The notes below the pieces were generated by a model. That model was given only the letters and a program-made list of their open reading frames with translations, was not told the origin of the DNA and made no database searches. Of a stretch of 64,000 bases of DNA, positions 44,803-58,342 are shown piece by piece. Source of the DNA: Zanthoxylum bungeanum. Its lineage: Eukaryota; Streptophyta; Magnoliopsida; Sapindales; Rutaceae. The stretch is taken from the NCBI GenBank assembly GCA_019454045.1, contig SKCR01025339.1, forward strand, positions 170,321-234,320. Direction: 5' to 3'. The translations under genes were made by a program, and so were the position numbers. How positions within the stretch are numbered: the stretch's first letter is position 1; each line of letters starts with the position of its first letter.

Positions 44803-45672
44803 AAGTTAAAAAAACCCACACAAATCTCGTAGTAATCCATACGTTCAATACTCATCATCAATTATCCAAGTCCTAGTCACTTTCATGATAAAGCCAACAC
44901 TGTTATTTGGCCACCTTCCTTTTATTAGGTAAATACTCTTCTAGTCTCTGAACTTTTACTCAATATCATGAGAAATATCAACTCTTAAGCGGCACCAAAG
45001 ACGATAAAAAATGTGAGACCAAATAATCTTTAAAAATCGTTGGTTGTTAATGGGCTGCTCCTAAATCTAATTGGGCTTTATTGAGTTGGTTTGGCCCTTT
45101 GACGATATTCCCGAGTTCTTTTTCATGGTGATTATCTTGTCAATGAGATGGAGTATCTTGCAAGTTAACATTCTGACATCATAATTAGTTTTTTGTTTTA
45201 ATGAAAGTGATTGAAAAATTTCTAGAACAGAACCACTTCTTAACCATCATATTTCTTTCTTTTTAATTTTCAGGGATCCCACATATTGTTCTCTTTTCTT
45301 GTATCTGTACTTCTTTTACTTCATGTGAGTTGATAGCTAATTGTCTTTTGACACATTGATGTCTCGTTGTATCCACATTAGGTACATGTTTGGCAACCGT
45401 CATTGATTATATTTACATGTTAGTTGAAGTGGAAAATGATTGTGTCATTAATTTCACTTGTCATTCGTTGTGTTTGCATATGAAGTTAAGTGGAATATGA
45501 TTATGACATTAATTCCACTAACTGAAGTATTTCATAGTTTTGTAATTCATTCGGCAAAAGCACACGTTGGTGGATATAACTGACTTTTAGATTTTTTAAT
45601 CCGGATAAATTATTTGATAGTATACACCTCTAATTTATTTGTATTTCACCATAATCACTCATTAATATCAAA
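44803..45672. other. Intergenic DNA between the SINE and LTR K1
   Basis: AT-rich. A diverged tandem duplication of ~75 bp with cattaatt(t/c)cac cores is visible around 45400-45530. No gene is seen. Confidence 0.45.
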
Positions 45673-48082
45673 TGTTAGAAGTGATTAAGCGTAGAGACTC
45701 GGGACAACCGGACAATTGAATCATCCGTTAATTGACATTGAGAAGTGTCACTACTAGAAGTATATTATCAAATAAAGTTCATGGTCAAGATTTACTAACA
45801 CGGGTCGGTTAGTAAAATCTACCGAGACCAGTACACGTCGTATATCGAGACTTGGTCCGATGATTTATCCCAATGAACCATGAGTCTGGGGAGACTCGTA
45901 TAGACGTGTATGTGTTTATATTGGATAAACACTGAACGACTCACTGAATATTTCCTAATATATGGTACACCAACATCAATAGGAATCTTCTCGGGTTGAG
46001 TGAGCATAGTGATCCTTCGACTTGAGGTACCACTGTGGATGTATGAGGTATCCTCCACACTTTGATGGCAATCACGTCACCGATCTATTTAGATCAGACC
46101 TTCGCATGTTCGTTGGGTGTGGACTGATCCTAATGATATCATGTGCGTATCAAGATAAGATCTGTCAGTTCTGTGTACAAAGCATAGGTATTCAATGTGA
46201 AATTAGCAATCTATTTAATCCATGGGCTTGTGGTACACTGTAGAAGTTAGTTCTGAGTGTTATTAAGAGATTGCTAATATAATCTTCAACGGGATTATAC
46301 CTATAGAGATTTGACGTTTTATCTATATCTTTGGGATAATCCGAATACCTTTGACAAAGTGATTATTCGTTTGCGATGACCTCGACCTGTATGATTCAGC
46401 GATTTTATCCATGGTCGTCATAATTTTCGGGTGGGTAGATTATGGACACGAAATTGGATTTCGTGACGGATATGCCTGAATGTAGAGAGTCTCACTAATG
46501 AAATATACTTGTAGAGCACTAGGGCTACTTTTATAAATAATATTGATTATTTATAGATCGTTTAACGGTTAAACGATAATTACATGCTTTAAGGGTTTTT
46601 CCGGGTTTTTCCTAATTAATGTGTATTTGATTTAAATACTTGATTTTATTGAATTCACATTAATTAATTGTCAAATAAAGTATTTGACACTTGTCACAAA
46701 TAAATGTATTATGGAATATTTAATGTAAATATTATACATATATTTGGATATTTATATTTGTAATTATCTAATTATTTAATTGTTAAATAATTAGATTAAT
46801 TAAATATAAATATCTTTTAACTTTAATATGGCAAAATGCAATTGGTACATTTGTGCATATATTAATTAAAATGGTTGACAACTTGATTTTTGGTATTTTT
46901 AATATTGATTAAATTTGAAAAAATCAAAATTCCCATTTTGCCCTTGGTAAAGTCGGTCATGCCCTAATGATTTAAGCTTTGAATTTTTCATTTTGCTTCA
47001 CTTTTTTGGCTTCAAAAATATATTACAAAAAAAGAGAGTTGAGAGAAAAACCTAAGTGTTAAAGGGGATTTGTGAAGAAAACCTTGAAAATTATGGTAAT
47101 TTCATACTTTTATTTACTTGAAAATTATTTTTATGCCTTTAGACTTCAACATATGATGTTGCCATGTTTTCTCTATTCTCTTGGGTTTGTAATAAGTTTG
47201 TTTGAAGCATGAATCAACGGTGTTAGCATGTGTATTTTGTAAAGGAAGCTTATTAAGTGTTATTAAGCTTACTTTTGGTTATTTGATAACTTGGAAGTCA
47301 TTCTAGAGTTGTTTAGCCACTCATAAATGACCTAGAATTGTTCTAGAGTTTTTTCATGGTAGTGAGACTTGTTTGGTGTAGTAAGGATTGAATTACAGCG
47401 TTGAATTTAATTAATTTGGTGTTAATTTATAAATTTGTGGAAATTATAAAATTAGGGTTCATAACCCACTCCAAATTTGAGGCTTTTCATATATGTGTTA
47501 ATTAATGATGTATATATGATGCATATTAATTTTGGTATTCATTGGACTTGATCTTGAATGGTTTTGAACCGATTTGGACTAAAGTGTAATTTTTGGAATG
47601 TTGAGGGACTTATTCGGTAATTTGGGAAAAATCGTTTATTGTATTGCAAAATTATATTTTCATGTATAAATCATTTTGGTAGTGATTTGAAATCACCTAA
47701 TTATGTATTTGACAAATTAGGACTAAAATGATCAAAATACAAAGTTTAGGGGCATTTTCGTAATTACTAAAAAATCTGGAAATTTTTCAGATTTTTGTTC
47801 TTAATGTATATTTGATGTACAAATCATTTTGATTGTGATTGGAAATCACCTAAGCTTGTTTTGAACAACTTAGGACTAAAATGATTAAAATGAAAAGTTT
47901 TGGAGTATTATGGTAATTTATTGAAATTATGATTTCTGGGTTAAAAGTTTCTGTTTTTGAGTATTGAGTGATTAAAATAAATAAGTTTATTTTAATTACT
48001 CCAGAAAAATTAAAGAAGTAGGAAAATTTGATTTTCCCGCTTTCCACTGCGTAATCCGGGTATTTGGCCCAAAACCCTAACA
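45673..48082 (+). repeat. Family K LTR-like repeat (K1)
   Basis: It starts tgttag and ends ccctaaca, about 2.4 kb, and aligns with K2 (50061-52440) over most of its length, for example atgaaccatgagtct near 45870 and 50390. No target duplication was found, so it is older or rearranged. A perfect hairpin CACGAAAT-TGG-ATTTCGTG is at 46447-46465. No gene is supported; short frames near 45819-46243 are chance. Confidence 0.7.
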
Positions 48083-49590
48083 AATGGGCTGTTTCATTTT
48101 ATTTGATAAAGAAATAATGGTGAAGCACACATTAGATGATGAATGATGATAAGTCTTGTTGTTGGTGATGGTGTTGATGAATGTGAATTTAGTGTAGCGA
48201 TTGGATGAAGATTTTTGGCTATTTTGGAAGATTAAGATTCAGTCTTATGGTAAAACATTGGCTGATTTTGGTGTTTTAGTTAATGAAGAAGTAATGAGGT
48301 ATAATAAATATGCTAGGAAGGTTAGATAAACAAGAAAATTGATAATAAGAAATATAATTGGTTTGGCACACCAAGTGTTCGGTGAAATATCTGAATGAAT
48401 AAAAGATAATTGATCGGAAAAATTTGAGGCAATGTAATATATGTTTAGGCACTAGAAAATCTGGGGTTTGTGGCTAAATTGAATAAAATTGGAAGGGAGA
48501 CATAATTCGCAAGCTACGCAGCGAACCCAGTTTACAGGGCAATATAGATAGGCTGCGTGTTTATGTTTGTAACTTGAGTTTTAGAGATTCGATTGCCAAA
48601 CCCACCTCAGTATGTAACTTGACTCAGACATGAATTTGACGGATTCAGATATCGTGTGCACACGAAGTTCAGAACTAGGGATGACAGATGCCCATAGATC
48701 CTAGATTCAAAGCCTGGAGGGTAGTATAGATCTGCACCCTCGGTTCTAGTTCAGTGGCTTAGGGGGCGGCGATATGTAATGCCCAAAGACCAATAGTTCA
48801 AGTAATGGCATGCTTTGGGGGACGGCGATACGTAACGCCCCAATGTCATGGATTTTCACTCCCGGCTCTAGTTAGGCGTATGGTGGGACAGCGATACGTA
48901 ACGCCCCCATACGTCAGGTTTTTCAGAGACAGATTTCAGTGACAGACTTCCAGAGAAAAATGTTTTCAGAGACACAATTTTCAGGAATGATAGTTTTCGA
49001 AAGAGTTTTAGAAGGAAAAGTTAAACTTAGAGTTTTAGTGACAAGAAAAGTCTTTTCAGAAAAGTTTCACAGAAAAAGTATGTTCTCGGATAAAGAAAGA
49101 GTTTTTCTGGTGACATATTCGGTTTTATAACCATGAGTTTTCATTATAGCACATCAGTTTCTATTTTAATCGTCCACTTACTTATATCGTTTAAACTATC
49201 TAACCCCCACTCCCAGTGTTTTGTTGTACAAGTATTCCTGGAGGACGAGCTCGAGATGATGGATACTGATGGCAGTCACTAGGGTGTTCGGTCCACCAGG
49301 TCAAGTCAGAGATAGAGTTTTTTAGTCAGAGTCAGGGAATGTCATTTGTCATGTAGTAAATAATGCATATGTAATGCACTATAAGTATTCACTGTCAGAG
49401 TTGTAATGTATACTAAAATTGAGTATTTAGTATGAAAAATGTTATGCATTTTTGTTGATATAGTTGGACATTGCTTCCATGCATAAGTTTATATATGAAA
49501 TCAGATTAATAGTTGTGAGATAGTCAGAGGCTTAGGGAAGTAGGACGACCTATTCTCTGCCGGTAATATTTTCGGATTGGGGATGTTACA
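48083..49590 (+). repeat. Probable 5' LTR (right part) of Tekay-like element T
   Basis: The right end ggggatgttaca at 49579-49590 is followed by a tRNA-Met-type primer site. The 3' LTR of the same element starts tgtaaca at 58171, giving matched ends. The part from about 48660 contains three gggg-cggcgata(c/t)gtaa-type units typical of chromovirus LTRs. The left limit is unclear because the only 3' LTR copy is cut after 172 bp. Confidence 0.6.
48762..48908 (+). repeat. Three ~60-bp-spaced hairpin-like units in LTR T
   Basis: Units at 48762, 48817 and 48882 share the core ggcgata(c/t)gtaa(c/t)gccc flanked by G-runs and C-runs able to pair (for example ggggg...cccc). They are spaced 55 and 65 bp apart. 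Confidence 0.7.
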
Positions 49591-49594
49591 AAGA

Positions 49595-49605
49595 TGGTAC
49601 CAGAG
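49595..49605 (+). other. Primer-binding site of element T
   Basis: tggtaccagag, one mismatch from the initiator tRNA-Met complement TGGTATCAGAG, four bases after the LTR end. Confidence 0.75.
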
Positions 49606-50060
49606 TATGGTCTAGGGAGTCAGTGACTGTAGTGGGTAAAGTGCTGGGGTCTGGTATACAAGTATGTCCGGGATACCCGTATACGAGGCACTACTTCTCC
49701 AGTATCCGATTCTCGAGTACGTCCTCGAACTTATATAGACATGTTAGTAGGAATTCCTGAGCTATTTAAGTATCTTTCCATATAAATAATTATATTCTTT
49801 GAAGATCATTCCTTTATCATCATGAACTATTAGCAGAAGTTCAAATTAAGCTATAAAACTAGAAAATACGGTACTATGAAATGTTACCCAGAGAGTGAGA
49901 ATAAAAAGTTATAAGAAGTAAGTAAGGATGTATATATGTTTAAGCATCCAGAGACAAAGAAAAGTACAGAGACAGAATAAGATAGCAAAATTATAAGGAT
50001 ACCTACTCATGGAAGTAGAAAGAGAAAGAAAAAGCTAGAAAGAAATGTAAAAGATAAAAA

Positions 50061-52440
50061 TGTTAGGGATGGTGCTCAGATCACCAATTTCCTGTTGTAT
50101 TTCCTTGTAAATACTCTTGCAAATATTTTATTATAAATAAAATAAGCAGTTTCTATAATATAATATATCTCGTTATATGGTAAAGACGCAATTGACCTTA
50201 GAATGATTAGTCATGATGCAGTTGCAAAAGCGTCGCAACTGACATTGAGTTATATCATGACGTTGTCATTCTTAGACTGTTCCTGGTCAAGGTTTACGCT
50301 ATTTGGTCAGTAAAGTAAGTCTGTTGAGACCGGTACATGCTGTATACTGGAATATATGATTCCAATGGTTTCTCAATGAACCATGAGTCTTGGAGACTCG
50401 TATAGACGTGTAGGTGTTCATAGCGGATAAACACTGAACGACTCACCGAAGATTCTTAATGGATGGTACACCAACGTCAATAAGAATCTTCTCAGGTTGA
50501 GTAGCATAAGTGATTCTTTGACTTGAGATACCACTGTGGGCACATGAGACATCTTCCACACTTAGATGGTAGTCACGTCACCGATCTATTTAGATCATAC
50601 CTCCGCATGTTCGTTGGGTGTGGACAGATCCTCAAGGTGTCCTGTGTGTGTCAAGATAGGATCCGTCAGTTTTGTGTCAGAGCATAGGTAGTCCATATAT
50701 GATTAGCAATCAGATAAAAACCATGGGCCCGTGGTACACTTTAGAAGTGAGTTCTAAGTGTTCTTTTAGAGATTTCTAATAGAGACATCGACAAGATTGT
50801 CCCTATAGAGATTTAACGTTTACATCTATATCTCTGGGATATATCCGGATACCCGTGATAGAGGAATTAAACATACGCCATGACCTAGACCTGTATGATT
50901 CAGCGAGTTTATCCGTGGTCGTCATAATTTACGGGTGGGTAAATTATGGACACGAAATTGGATTTCGTGATGGATATGTCTGAATCTAGAGAATCTCACT
51001 TGTGAAATATACTCGTAGAGCACTAGGAAAAATATTATGAATAATACTGATTATTTATAAGTCGTTTAAAGGTTAAACGAAAAATATATACAAAGGGACC
51101 TAATGGTCATTTCCTAGTTAATGTGTATTTGTATTTAATGAATGATTTTATTAAATACACATTAATTAATTGTCAAATTATGATATTTGACATATATCAT
51201 AAATATATATGTATTTGAATATTTAAAGTAAATATAATACATATATTTAAAATATTTGTATTTAAATAATTATTTAATTATTTAATTGTTAAATAATTAA
51301 AGTAATTAAAATATAAATATCTTAAGTTATGATTACTTTAGGAAATGACTTTAATTATTTTATTTGACTTATTGTAAATCATTAAATATTGCAATGATCA
51401 AATACAAAAGTTGATTAATGAAACAAAAAAAAATATCTTGATATTTATTTTGCTCACAAAATTTGGCCAAGGGCAATTTTGGAGAGTATAAATTGTTTTG
51501 TTTCATTTTTCATTCATTAGGTTAAAAAAGTTACTAAAAACATAAAGAAAAGGTTGAGAGCAAAGTTGAAGAACCAAAGAGAAAAAGCTTGGAAATATTT
51601 GGATTTTGTAAGTTTTTTCCTTAAACCTTTCAACTAAGAAATTATTTCTATCATGCTTAGCTTCAACATGTGTTGCTAGGATGTTGTCTCTACACTTTTG
51701 GTTTGTGTTTAAATGGTTGTGAACTTGTTTAAAAGATGAAAGCATGTATGATAGCAAAGTGAGCTTAAAATAAGTTCTTAAGCTCTCTTTTGATTATTTG
51801 ATAATCAAGTTGTCATTCTAGAGTTGCTAAGCCACTCATTGATGACCTAGAATTGTTCTTGAGTTGTTTCATGGTGGTGAGACCTATTTGGTGTAGCAAA
51901 GATTGAATTTGTTTAATTTGGTGTTATTTGTCAATCTGAAGAAATTGTAAAATTAGGGTTCATAACCCTTTCCAAATTTGAGGCTTTTCATATTTGTGAT
52001 GTAATATGATGTGTATATGATGTATATTAATTTTTTGGGTTGATTGGATTTGATCTTGACATGTTTTGAACAAAAAATGTACCAAGTTGTAAAAACTGAA
52101 TAATTGAGGATTGTTCGTCAATTATAAGAATTTTGGGGTTTTTGTTGTATTTTTTTTTTTGATGTGTTGGACATGTTGGAAATCATTTTAGAATTGATTT
52201 AAAATCATCCAAAATTGTATTTGACAATTTGAGGACTAAAATGAACAAAATATAAAGTTTAGGGTCAAACGATAATTTTCAAGAAATATGATTTCTTGAG
52301 TTAAATTTCAGTTTTTAAGTATTGGGTAATTAAATAAATAAGTATATTTAATTAATCCAAGAAAAATTATTGAAATTGAAAAATTTTGATTTTTCGTGTT
52401 CCGCTGCGTTACCAGATATTCCCCATAAAACCCCCTACAA
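50061..52440 (+). repeat. Solo LTR K2
   Basis: It starts tgttaggg, ends ccccctaca and is 2380 bp. It is flanked by aaaaa at 50056-50060 and 52441-52445, a consistent but low-information target duplication. It aligns with K1. The hairpin CACGAAATTGGATTTCGTG recurs at 50951-50969. No internal region is attached. Confidence 0.8.
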
Positions 52441-53007
52441 AAAACTCAGATGACTAAAGTACCTAGATAATAGTAAGAAACAAAGATACACGGTCAGTTA
52501 GTAAAAGATAGCACCTGAATTTGTAGTAAAGGAAAATATAGCAAACCTAAGCAAGCGTAAAATGTCGAAAAGATTCAAGTAATGTTCCTTCCTCCAAGCA
52601 AGAATCCCTTCCTACTCAGAAAATTTTTCCAAGCAGACCCTATAGACTTTGAGTACCTCATATAGGTAGCGAATTCCCCGAGTAATGAAGAATAAACAGG
52701 AAGATTAAAGAAACAAGAAAGCAGAATGAGAAGTGAGAGTTTCAATAGATAAGAGATGCCAAAAGGATGAGAATATTTTAGACCCCAAATTCAGGCTCTC
52801 AAGTAAACAAATGAAGGTTGTAAGCATAAATGATTAATTACCTTATCCTAAGAAACCTGACATAGATGCGACCCTAGGTTACTTAGATTCTCATTCTTCA
52901 ATGATACCAGTCAAAGAAGCAGCCCTGACGGAGTCTATCTCATACCTACCTTACATGAGTAATAGACTATGTCAGAACACAAAGTATCAAAACAAGAACG
53001 GCAGTAC

Positions 53008-55495
53008 TGTAGGACACAGAAACTGGGCGACGCATGCTGTTCCAGGCTCGCGGCCCGGTTGGGAGTACGGAGTAGCCCGCGGGGGACTAAACCGGAGAAT
53101 AATGGAGTCGTCATCCGGTGTGAGCCGGGAAAATGATTTAAGGCCGCACTCACCCCTCGCAAGGGAAGACCTCAAACCGTTGGGTTCGGAATGGTCCCTT
53201 ACTTATGTCGTTTGTAATGAATGAATTTGTGCAATATTAAACAAGTTTACTCAACATACATATTGGTCAAAGTAGTCTAAATTCTTATAAAGCTTAAATC
53301 TAGGTTTGCATGCTTCAAAAGTAAACTTTCATTACGACAAACATTCGGCATCACACATCAAACATGTTACATAAATAGTAATCTAAACATGCCATAACTT
53401 AAATTCCTAACACGAAAGGTAAATAACTAAGTCATGCTAAAAGTAAAACAACATTCTAATGGCCTAATCATGCTCAAATACAAGTTGGTGAAATGAAATA
53501 CATGAATCCTTCAAGTGGTACAGGACATTGTATCCCGAGTGCAAACCATAATACCGTCCATTCGGATTCGGCTATGGAATTTATGTCCGGGTTTCCATCC
53601 AATATACTACAAGGAGGAACACATATTTCATTCACCCGGAATCACATCATACACTAATTTACAATATTCATGCGAAATAAAATAACAAATTAACTAAAAA
53701 TAAATGATGATAAATAAAATGGGTGCCCTCAGGTCTAACATTTTTTGTCGTCTCTCGAAAGTGCGGTATTTGGTCGTCGGAAGGGTTGATGCTCCTCAAC
53801 TCCTCTTGGTTCACTGATTTGGCATTTTTCCTCGCCGTTTCGCTATTCGGGTCGCTATTTTTACTCCGTTTCGCGGTGTTTGTGGTCTCGGTTTTCGGTG
53901 ATAAAGATGCAGTTTTTCTGGACTGTTTTAGCAGTTTTTAGGGTGCAGTTTTGGGGAATATTTTGGGCAGTTTTGGACAGTTTTTTGGTGTGGTTTTAGG
54001 ACAGTTTTTGGGGCGTTTTCGAGGGCTGTTTGGGGGTTAATGTGCGGCTGAACTGGGCTGGTTTATGGTGCGGTTTTTTGGTGTTATATGGGGCAGTTTT
54101 TAGGCTGTTGTTAAGGGTGAACTAAGGGGCAATAGGCTGTTGTGCGTGGGGTTTATTTAGGTGGCTAGGCGTGGCAGTATGTGGCAAGAGAGTGGGCTGA
54201 ATGGGCAGGTGGCATGTTGAGAATATTGGTGGCTTTTGGCGTTTATGGCTAGTGGGCTATGTGGCGCTTATGCGCTGAAGTGAAAGGGGGGGCTGCTCGT
54301 GATCGTGAGTGGGGTTGCTACGTGGGTGAGTGAGCTGAATTCGCAAGGGCTGATGAGTTGATCGCGTGGAGTGTAGGCTGTGAGAGAATTAGGGTTGCTC
54401 GGCAGTAGGGCGTGAATGAGGGTTCATTGTGGGCAGTGGGTAAGTGGCCGAGTGAGAGGCTTGCGTGAGGGATTTGTTGGCATTTGGGCAGTATGCGTGG
54501 CTTGAATTGTGAAGTGGTGAGGGACGTGTGGCGCTAGTTTTTTTATTATTTTTTTTTTTGTGAAGAGAAGAGAGAGGGTACGTGTGCATGGCCTCCAGCT
54601 AGGGGAACAAGGGGTTCATGTTTTCTTTTATAATGGTGGGAGTGAGGGGATTTATTTATGTTTGTTGTTTGGTGGGTGGTTGGAGGGTTTAGGTATATTT
54701 AATGGGTAGGCAAACTTTTGAAAAGGGAAACTCACGTGGGGGAGGGTTTAGGTTTAGTTTTGTTTGTGTTTTAGAAAGTGTTATGTGTGGCATGAGGTGT
54801 CAACATGTGGAGTGAGGAGTTCTTAAGGGGTAATTAACGTGTGGGACTTGGACTGAGAAAGGTTTATTAGTTTTGTCTCTTTGATGTGTCTTTTGTTTGT
54901 TTATTATTTTTGACTTTGTTATTTTTGTTAGTTGGCCGTGGGGTATAGGAGAGAGAGAGGTAAGGCTTTGTTTGTTTGAGTATTGGCGTGAAGGTGGCAT
55001 TTGTGAGTGGCTAGGTTTATTTAAGGTTTTTGTCTTGTTGTTATTTGTTTGTTTTGTTTGGTTTGAATTTGTCTGTGTTGCAATTGTGTGGGATTTACGT
55101 GAGGGGAGGGGTTGTTTAATTAAATGGTTTGGAAAATGAAGGGTAGGGTAGACGAATGGGATTTTGTTGCATGGTTTTGCATAGTTCACGTGAAAGGTGG
55201 CAAATGAGGCTTAGGGTTTGCATGGAAGTTGAAGAGGCACATGCATGAGAAAAGCTAGGGAGAGAGGATAGGCGTGAGAAAGAGCGAGGATAGGGTTTTG
55301 GGGGGGGGGGGATGCTTTTGAAACGGAAATCCGACGAACAAACCCGAAGCTAAACGAGCGAATCAAATCCAACAAAACGTCAATTCTTGACTTTTCTTTT
55401 CCGATGACCGTTGTCCACGACTTCCACGACTTAAAAGGTAGTGCATCCGTATGAGGCTCATCATCGGGCTGATATGCAAAAATGCAATGCCTACC
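53008..55495 (-). repeat. Solo LTR S2
   Basis: The sequence is bounded by tgtagg at 53008 and cctacc at 55490-55495 (one base from a perfect inverted terminus). It is flanked by a 5-bp target duplication agtac (53003-53007 and 55496-55500). It is 2488 bp, inverted relative to S1. It is strongly G/T-rich on the window strand between 53930 and 55300, with a G-run near 55300-55311. Frames inside (for example 53723-53941 and 54800-55189) are composition artefacts. Confidence 0.85.
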
Positions 55496-55500
55496 AGTAC

Positions 55501-58155
55501 CTATTGAGATATAAATTCCTGCCCCACCATATACCAGCCTAGATAAAGATAACTATAAGAATCAATGAAAATTTAACCTAAGTCATAAACAGAAAACAGT
55601 AAATGATAGACCACCCATGAGAGAACTAAGGCGGATTTAAGAGATAGAAAAGAAAAAATCTGACCCAAGCCAAGAAGGGACAAGTAGTACATGTGAGAGA
55701 CCCATAGATCAGGCAAAAAACCAGTAGGAGTCCACGTGAACTCAAAGGAACAGACTTATGGGATGAGAAACACTCAGAACTTAATCAAAAAGTACCAGTA
55801 CAGATAGAAAGATCAGATGGTAAAGTTCCAACCCGTAATAGAATAGAAAGCAGAGATATAGAAAGTAGCCAAAGGAATGAACAGTAACATGACTTAGAAC
55901 CAAGAGGTAGGATATGAAAACAGTAAAAAGGATACAGAAAATAACAAGAGAATTCAGTACATATAGTGACATAGATATTGTATCTTAGAAACAGCAACGT
56001 AAGCAATGACCTTGGAGGGATTGATCAAGATTAAGAAGTCGTAACGCATAGAACAGCTGGTACAGCTTTCAACAGTATGAATGATAATTCCTTTTATTCC
56101 AATGACCTTACTTCAGTAAGTATATAGAAAAACCAACCAGAAGTGGGAAGTATGTGTATACCCCTCAATTTAGAACTCAGCAATGATTTGATTAAGTAAG
56201 AAAGGGAGCGGAACAAAATAGATAAATTACGAGATAACAAGATAGTTGAACAGTAGAACGAAGAGTATCCAAGAAGTAAAGGTCCGAAAGAGTAAGGAAT
56301 TAAGTAAGCAACATGTGGCAACATGGAAGTAAGATACCCGACTTATGCGGAATTTCCCATAGCTTAGACATCCAACTTATACATGATTAGTAAAATTGTA
56401 GTACCAAGCCAAATGAGTGGTAGCAATGCCATACAAGTATTAAGATATGGAGTTTCCAATAAAGTGAGGAATTAAGAGATTCAAGAAAACGAGATAAAGA
56501 GGAAAGCCAAATAACAGAGCAAAAACTTGGAAAGGGATAATAGTGGAAGTACAACAGGAGATTGAGAGAGCATGAGCCTTGTGGAGATTCTCAGTAAGAA
56601 GTAGTATGACCTATAGCCAGAGGTAAACTATGAGTAAATCTGAAAGAGATAATTCAGATGGTTTTAGCAGAAGTACCTAAGTCTGGGAGCTAACACCAGA
56701 TATGCAGATAAGAGAGTCATAAGCTTATGGATAAACAACATGTGCAACTGCAGCACATGTAATTAGTGAGAATACCGCAACCATAAAACTCCAGGACAAA
56801 CCCCACCCTCCCATCCCTCGTCAGACAACAACGACAAAGATGGACCTCGATGTTCACCTCGAGATTCTCCTAGAAAAAAGTGTATATATAGTGAAAGGAG
56901 ATAGAAACATAAAGCCTTTGTATATAGTACAAGAGTATAATGGAAGAGGAAAATATCCCTAAGTAAGAGACTTAAAAGAAAAGTTATCGAGATGAAGCGA
57001 TGAAGAGATAAAGTACCAGTTTAGTAGTGACAAGGATATAAAAGAATAACATTAGACATGGCTAGAGACATGTAGAGATGATATCCTTCTAGTAAGGAAA
57101 CAGAGACATAGATCATGAAACTTCCGGGTATAGTAGAAGAGAAGTCAATAAGGTCAATAAGTCAAGGTTTAGCAGAGGAACTGTCAAGGTTAAGTGACAA
57201 TAGGAGAGAATATTGAGTAAATAACGACAAGATGGCGTAACAATAAGATTTCTCAGTATTGAAATGAAACTAAGGTTCTATTACATTTTAGTTCACGTAA
57301 TCAAGATGAAGTAACTACCCTGATTGACCTCATTAGTACAAAAGCCATTTAGTAGATAACATTAGTGAGTAAGAGGTACATGAAGAATGTGACCTTGTAT
57401 TATGAAGTGATAAGCCCCACAGATAGTCAGAGATGTGAGAACTTGAAAGAACAGAACCCTTAAGCAGTTGAAGCTTAGTGAGAAAATAGAGACTTAAATA
57501 GTTAAATTATGGAGAAGAATATTGGCTTATGATGTGTAAGCAGCGCTAAGGGAATATAAAGACAAGTAATGTTGGGCATACTTAGATGTTTAAAAATGAG
57601 ATTTATGTAAGGCATAATAATAGTTGTAATTTGGCAGTAGTATTAAATATTCAGCAGGAATTTTACGAAACAAGGACTAGGAATTACCATTCATTCAAGA
57701 ATTTAAGAGGTTATGCATGAAACATATATTAAGACTATAAGAAGAGCAATTCTTACTTATTAACTAGAGAATGAACGGCCAGTTTGACGAAGGTTTTGGT
57801 TGCTAACTCATAATAGAACTCAGATAATATGAAATATTTTACCATAAAGTAAAGTCCATGCAGACAGAAATAAAGTATAATCTTAGTTATGACTTCTAAG
57901 ACATATCATTCAAATCCACCAGAATAGTTCTATTATCCTGGGGTATGATGACAGCATATAGAAAGTCATCGGAAGTTGTGATATAAATGATGAAGCGGAG
58001 TAGAGAATGAATATGTAGACGTTAAAAGCTGGTGACTTAAGGAATAACATGTGAATTATGTGACTTGTGATAAGATGTTCAATATCAAGAATTTCAGATC
58101 TAGACAGACTCTAGAATTCCAGTTTTAAAAGAGGATTCGATGACGAATCATATTT
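55501..58155 (+). other. Purine-rich non-coding interior of element T
   Basis: About 2.65 kb with A and G dominating on the plus strand, without open frames above chance or recognisable gag/pol motifs. It continues 52446-53002 on the other side of S2. Confidence 0.5.
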
Positions 58156-58170
58156 AAGAGGGGGAGAATT
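58156..58170 (+). other. Polypurine tract of element T
   Basis: aagagggggagaatt lies immediately before the LTR start tgtaacattgg at 58171, marking the plus orientation of T. Confidence 0.8.
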
Positions 58171-58342
58171 TGTAACATTGGCGACCCCGACAACTTATAT
58201 GTTACCAAAGACTAATGACTATTCGGTCAGAGTCAGAGTCATAATATTGATATATATTATGTTCGAGCAAGTACGTGCTCAAAAATGACATTGGACATTC
58301 AGTTAATTCCTTGAAATTCCGATGCGGAACTTAGCTTGCGTC

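Larger units (their letters stand above)
49591..58342 (+). mobile_element. Non-coding Ty3/chromovirus-like element T (internal and truncated 3' LTR)
   Basis: The primer site at 49595 and polypurine tract aagagggggagaatt at 58156-58170 bracket the internal region. The 3' LTR begins tgtaacattggcg at 58171 and is interrupted at 58343 by element C. After removing solo LTRs K2 and S2, the internal part is about 3.7 kb, purine-rich and without any protein motif I can recognise. This fits a large non-autonomous derivative, or a very decayed coding element. Confidence 0.65.

Noticed and set aside
53723..55189. Several frames in the G/T-rich part of LTR S2
   Set aside because: Produced by biased base composition inside a solo LTR with a target duplication.
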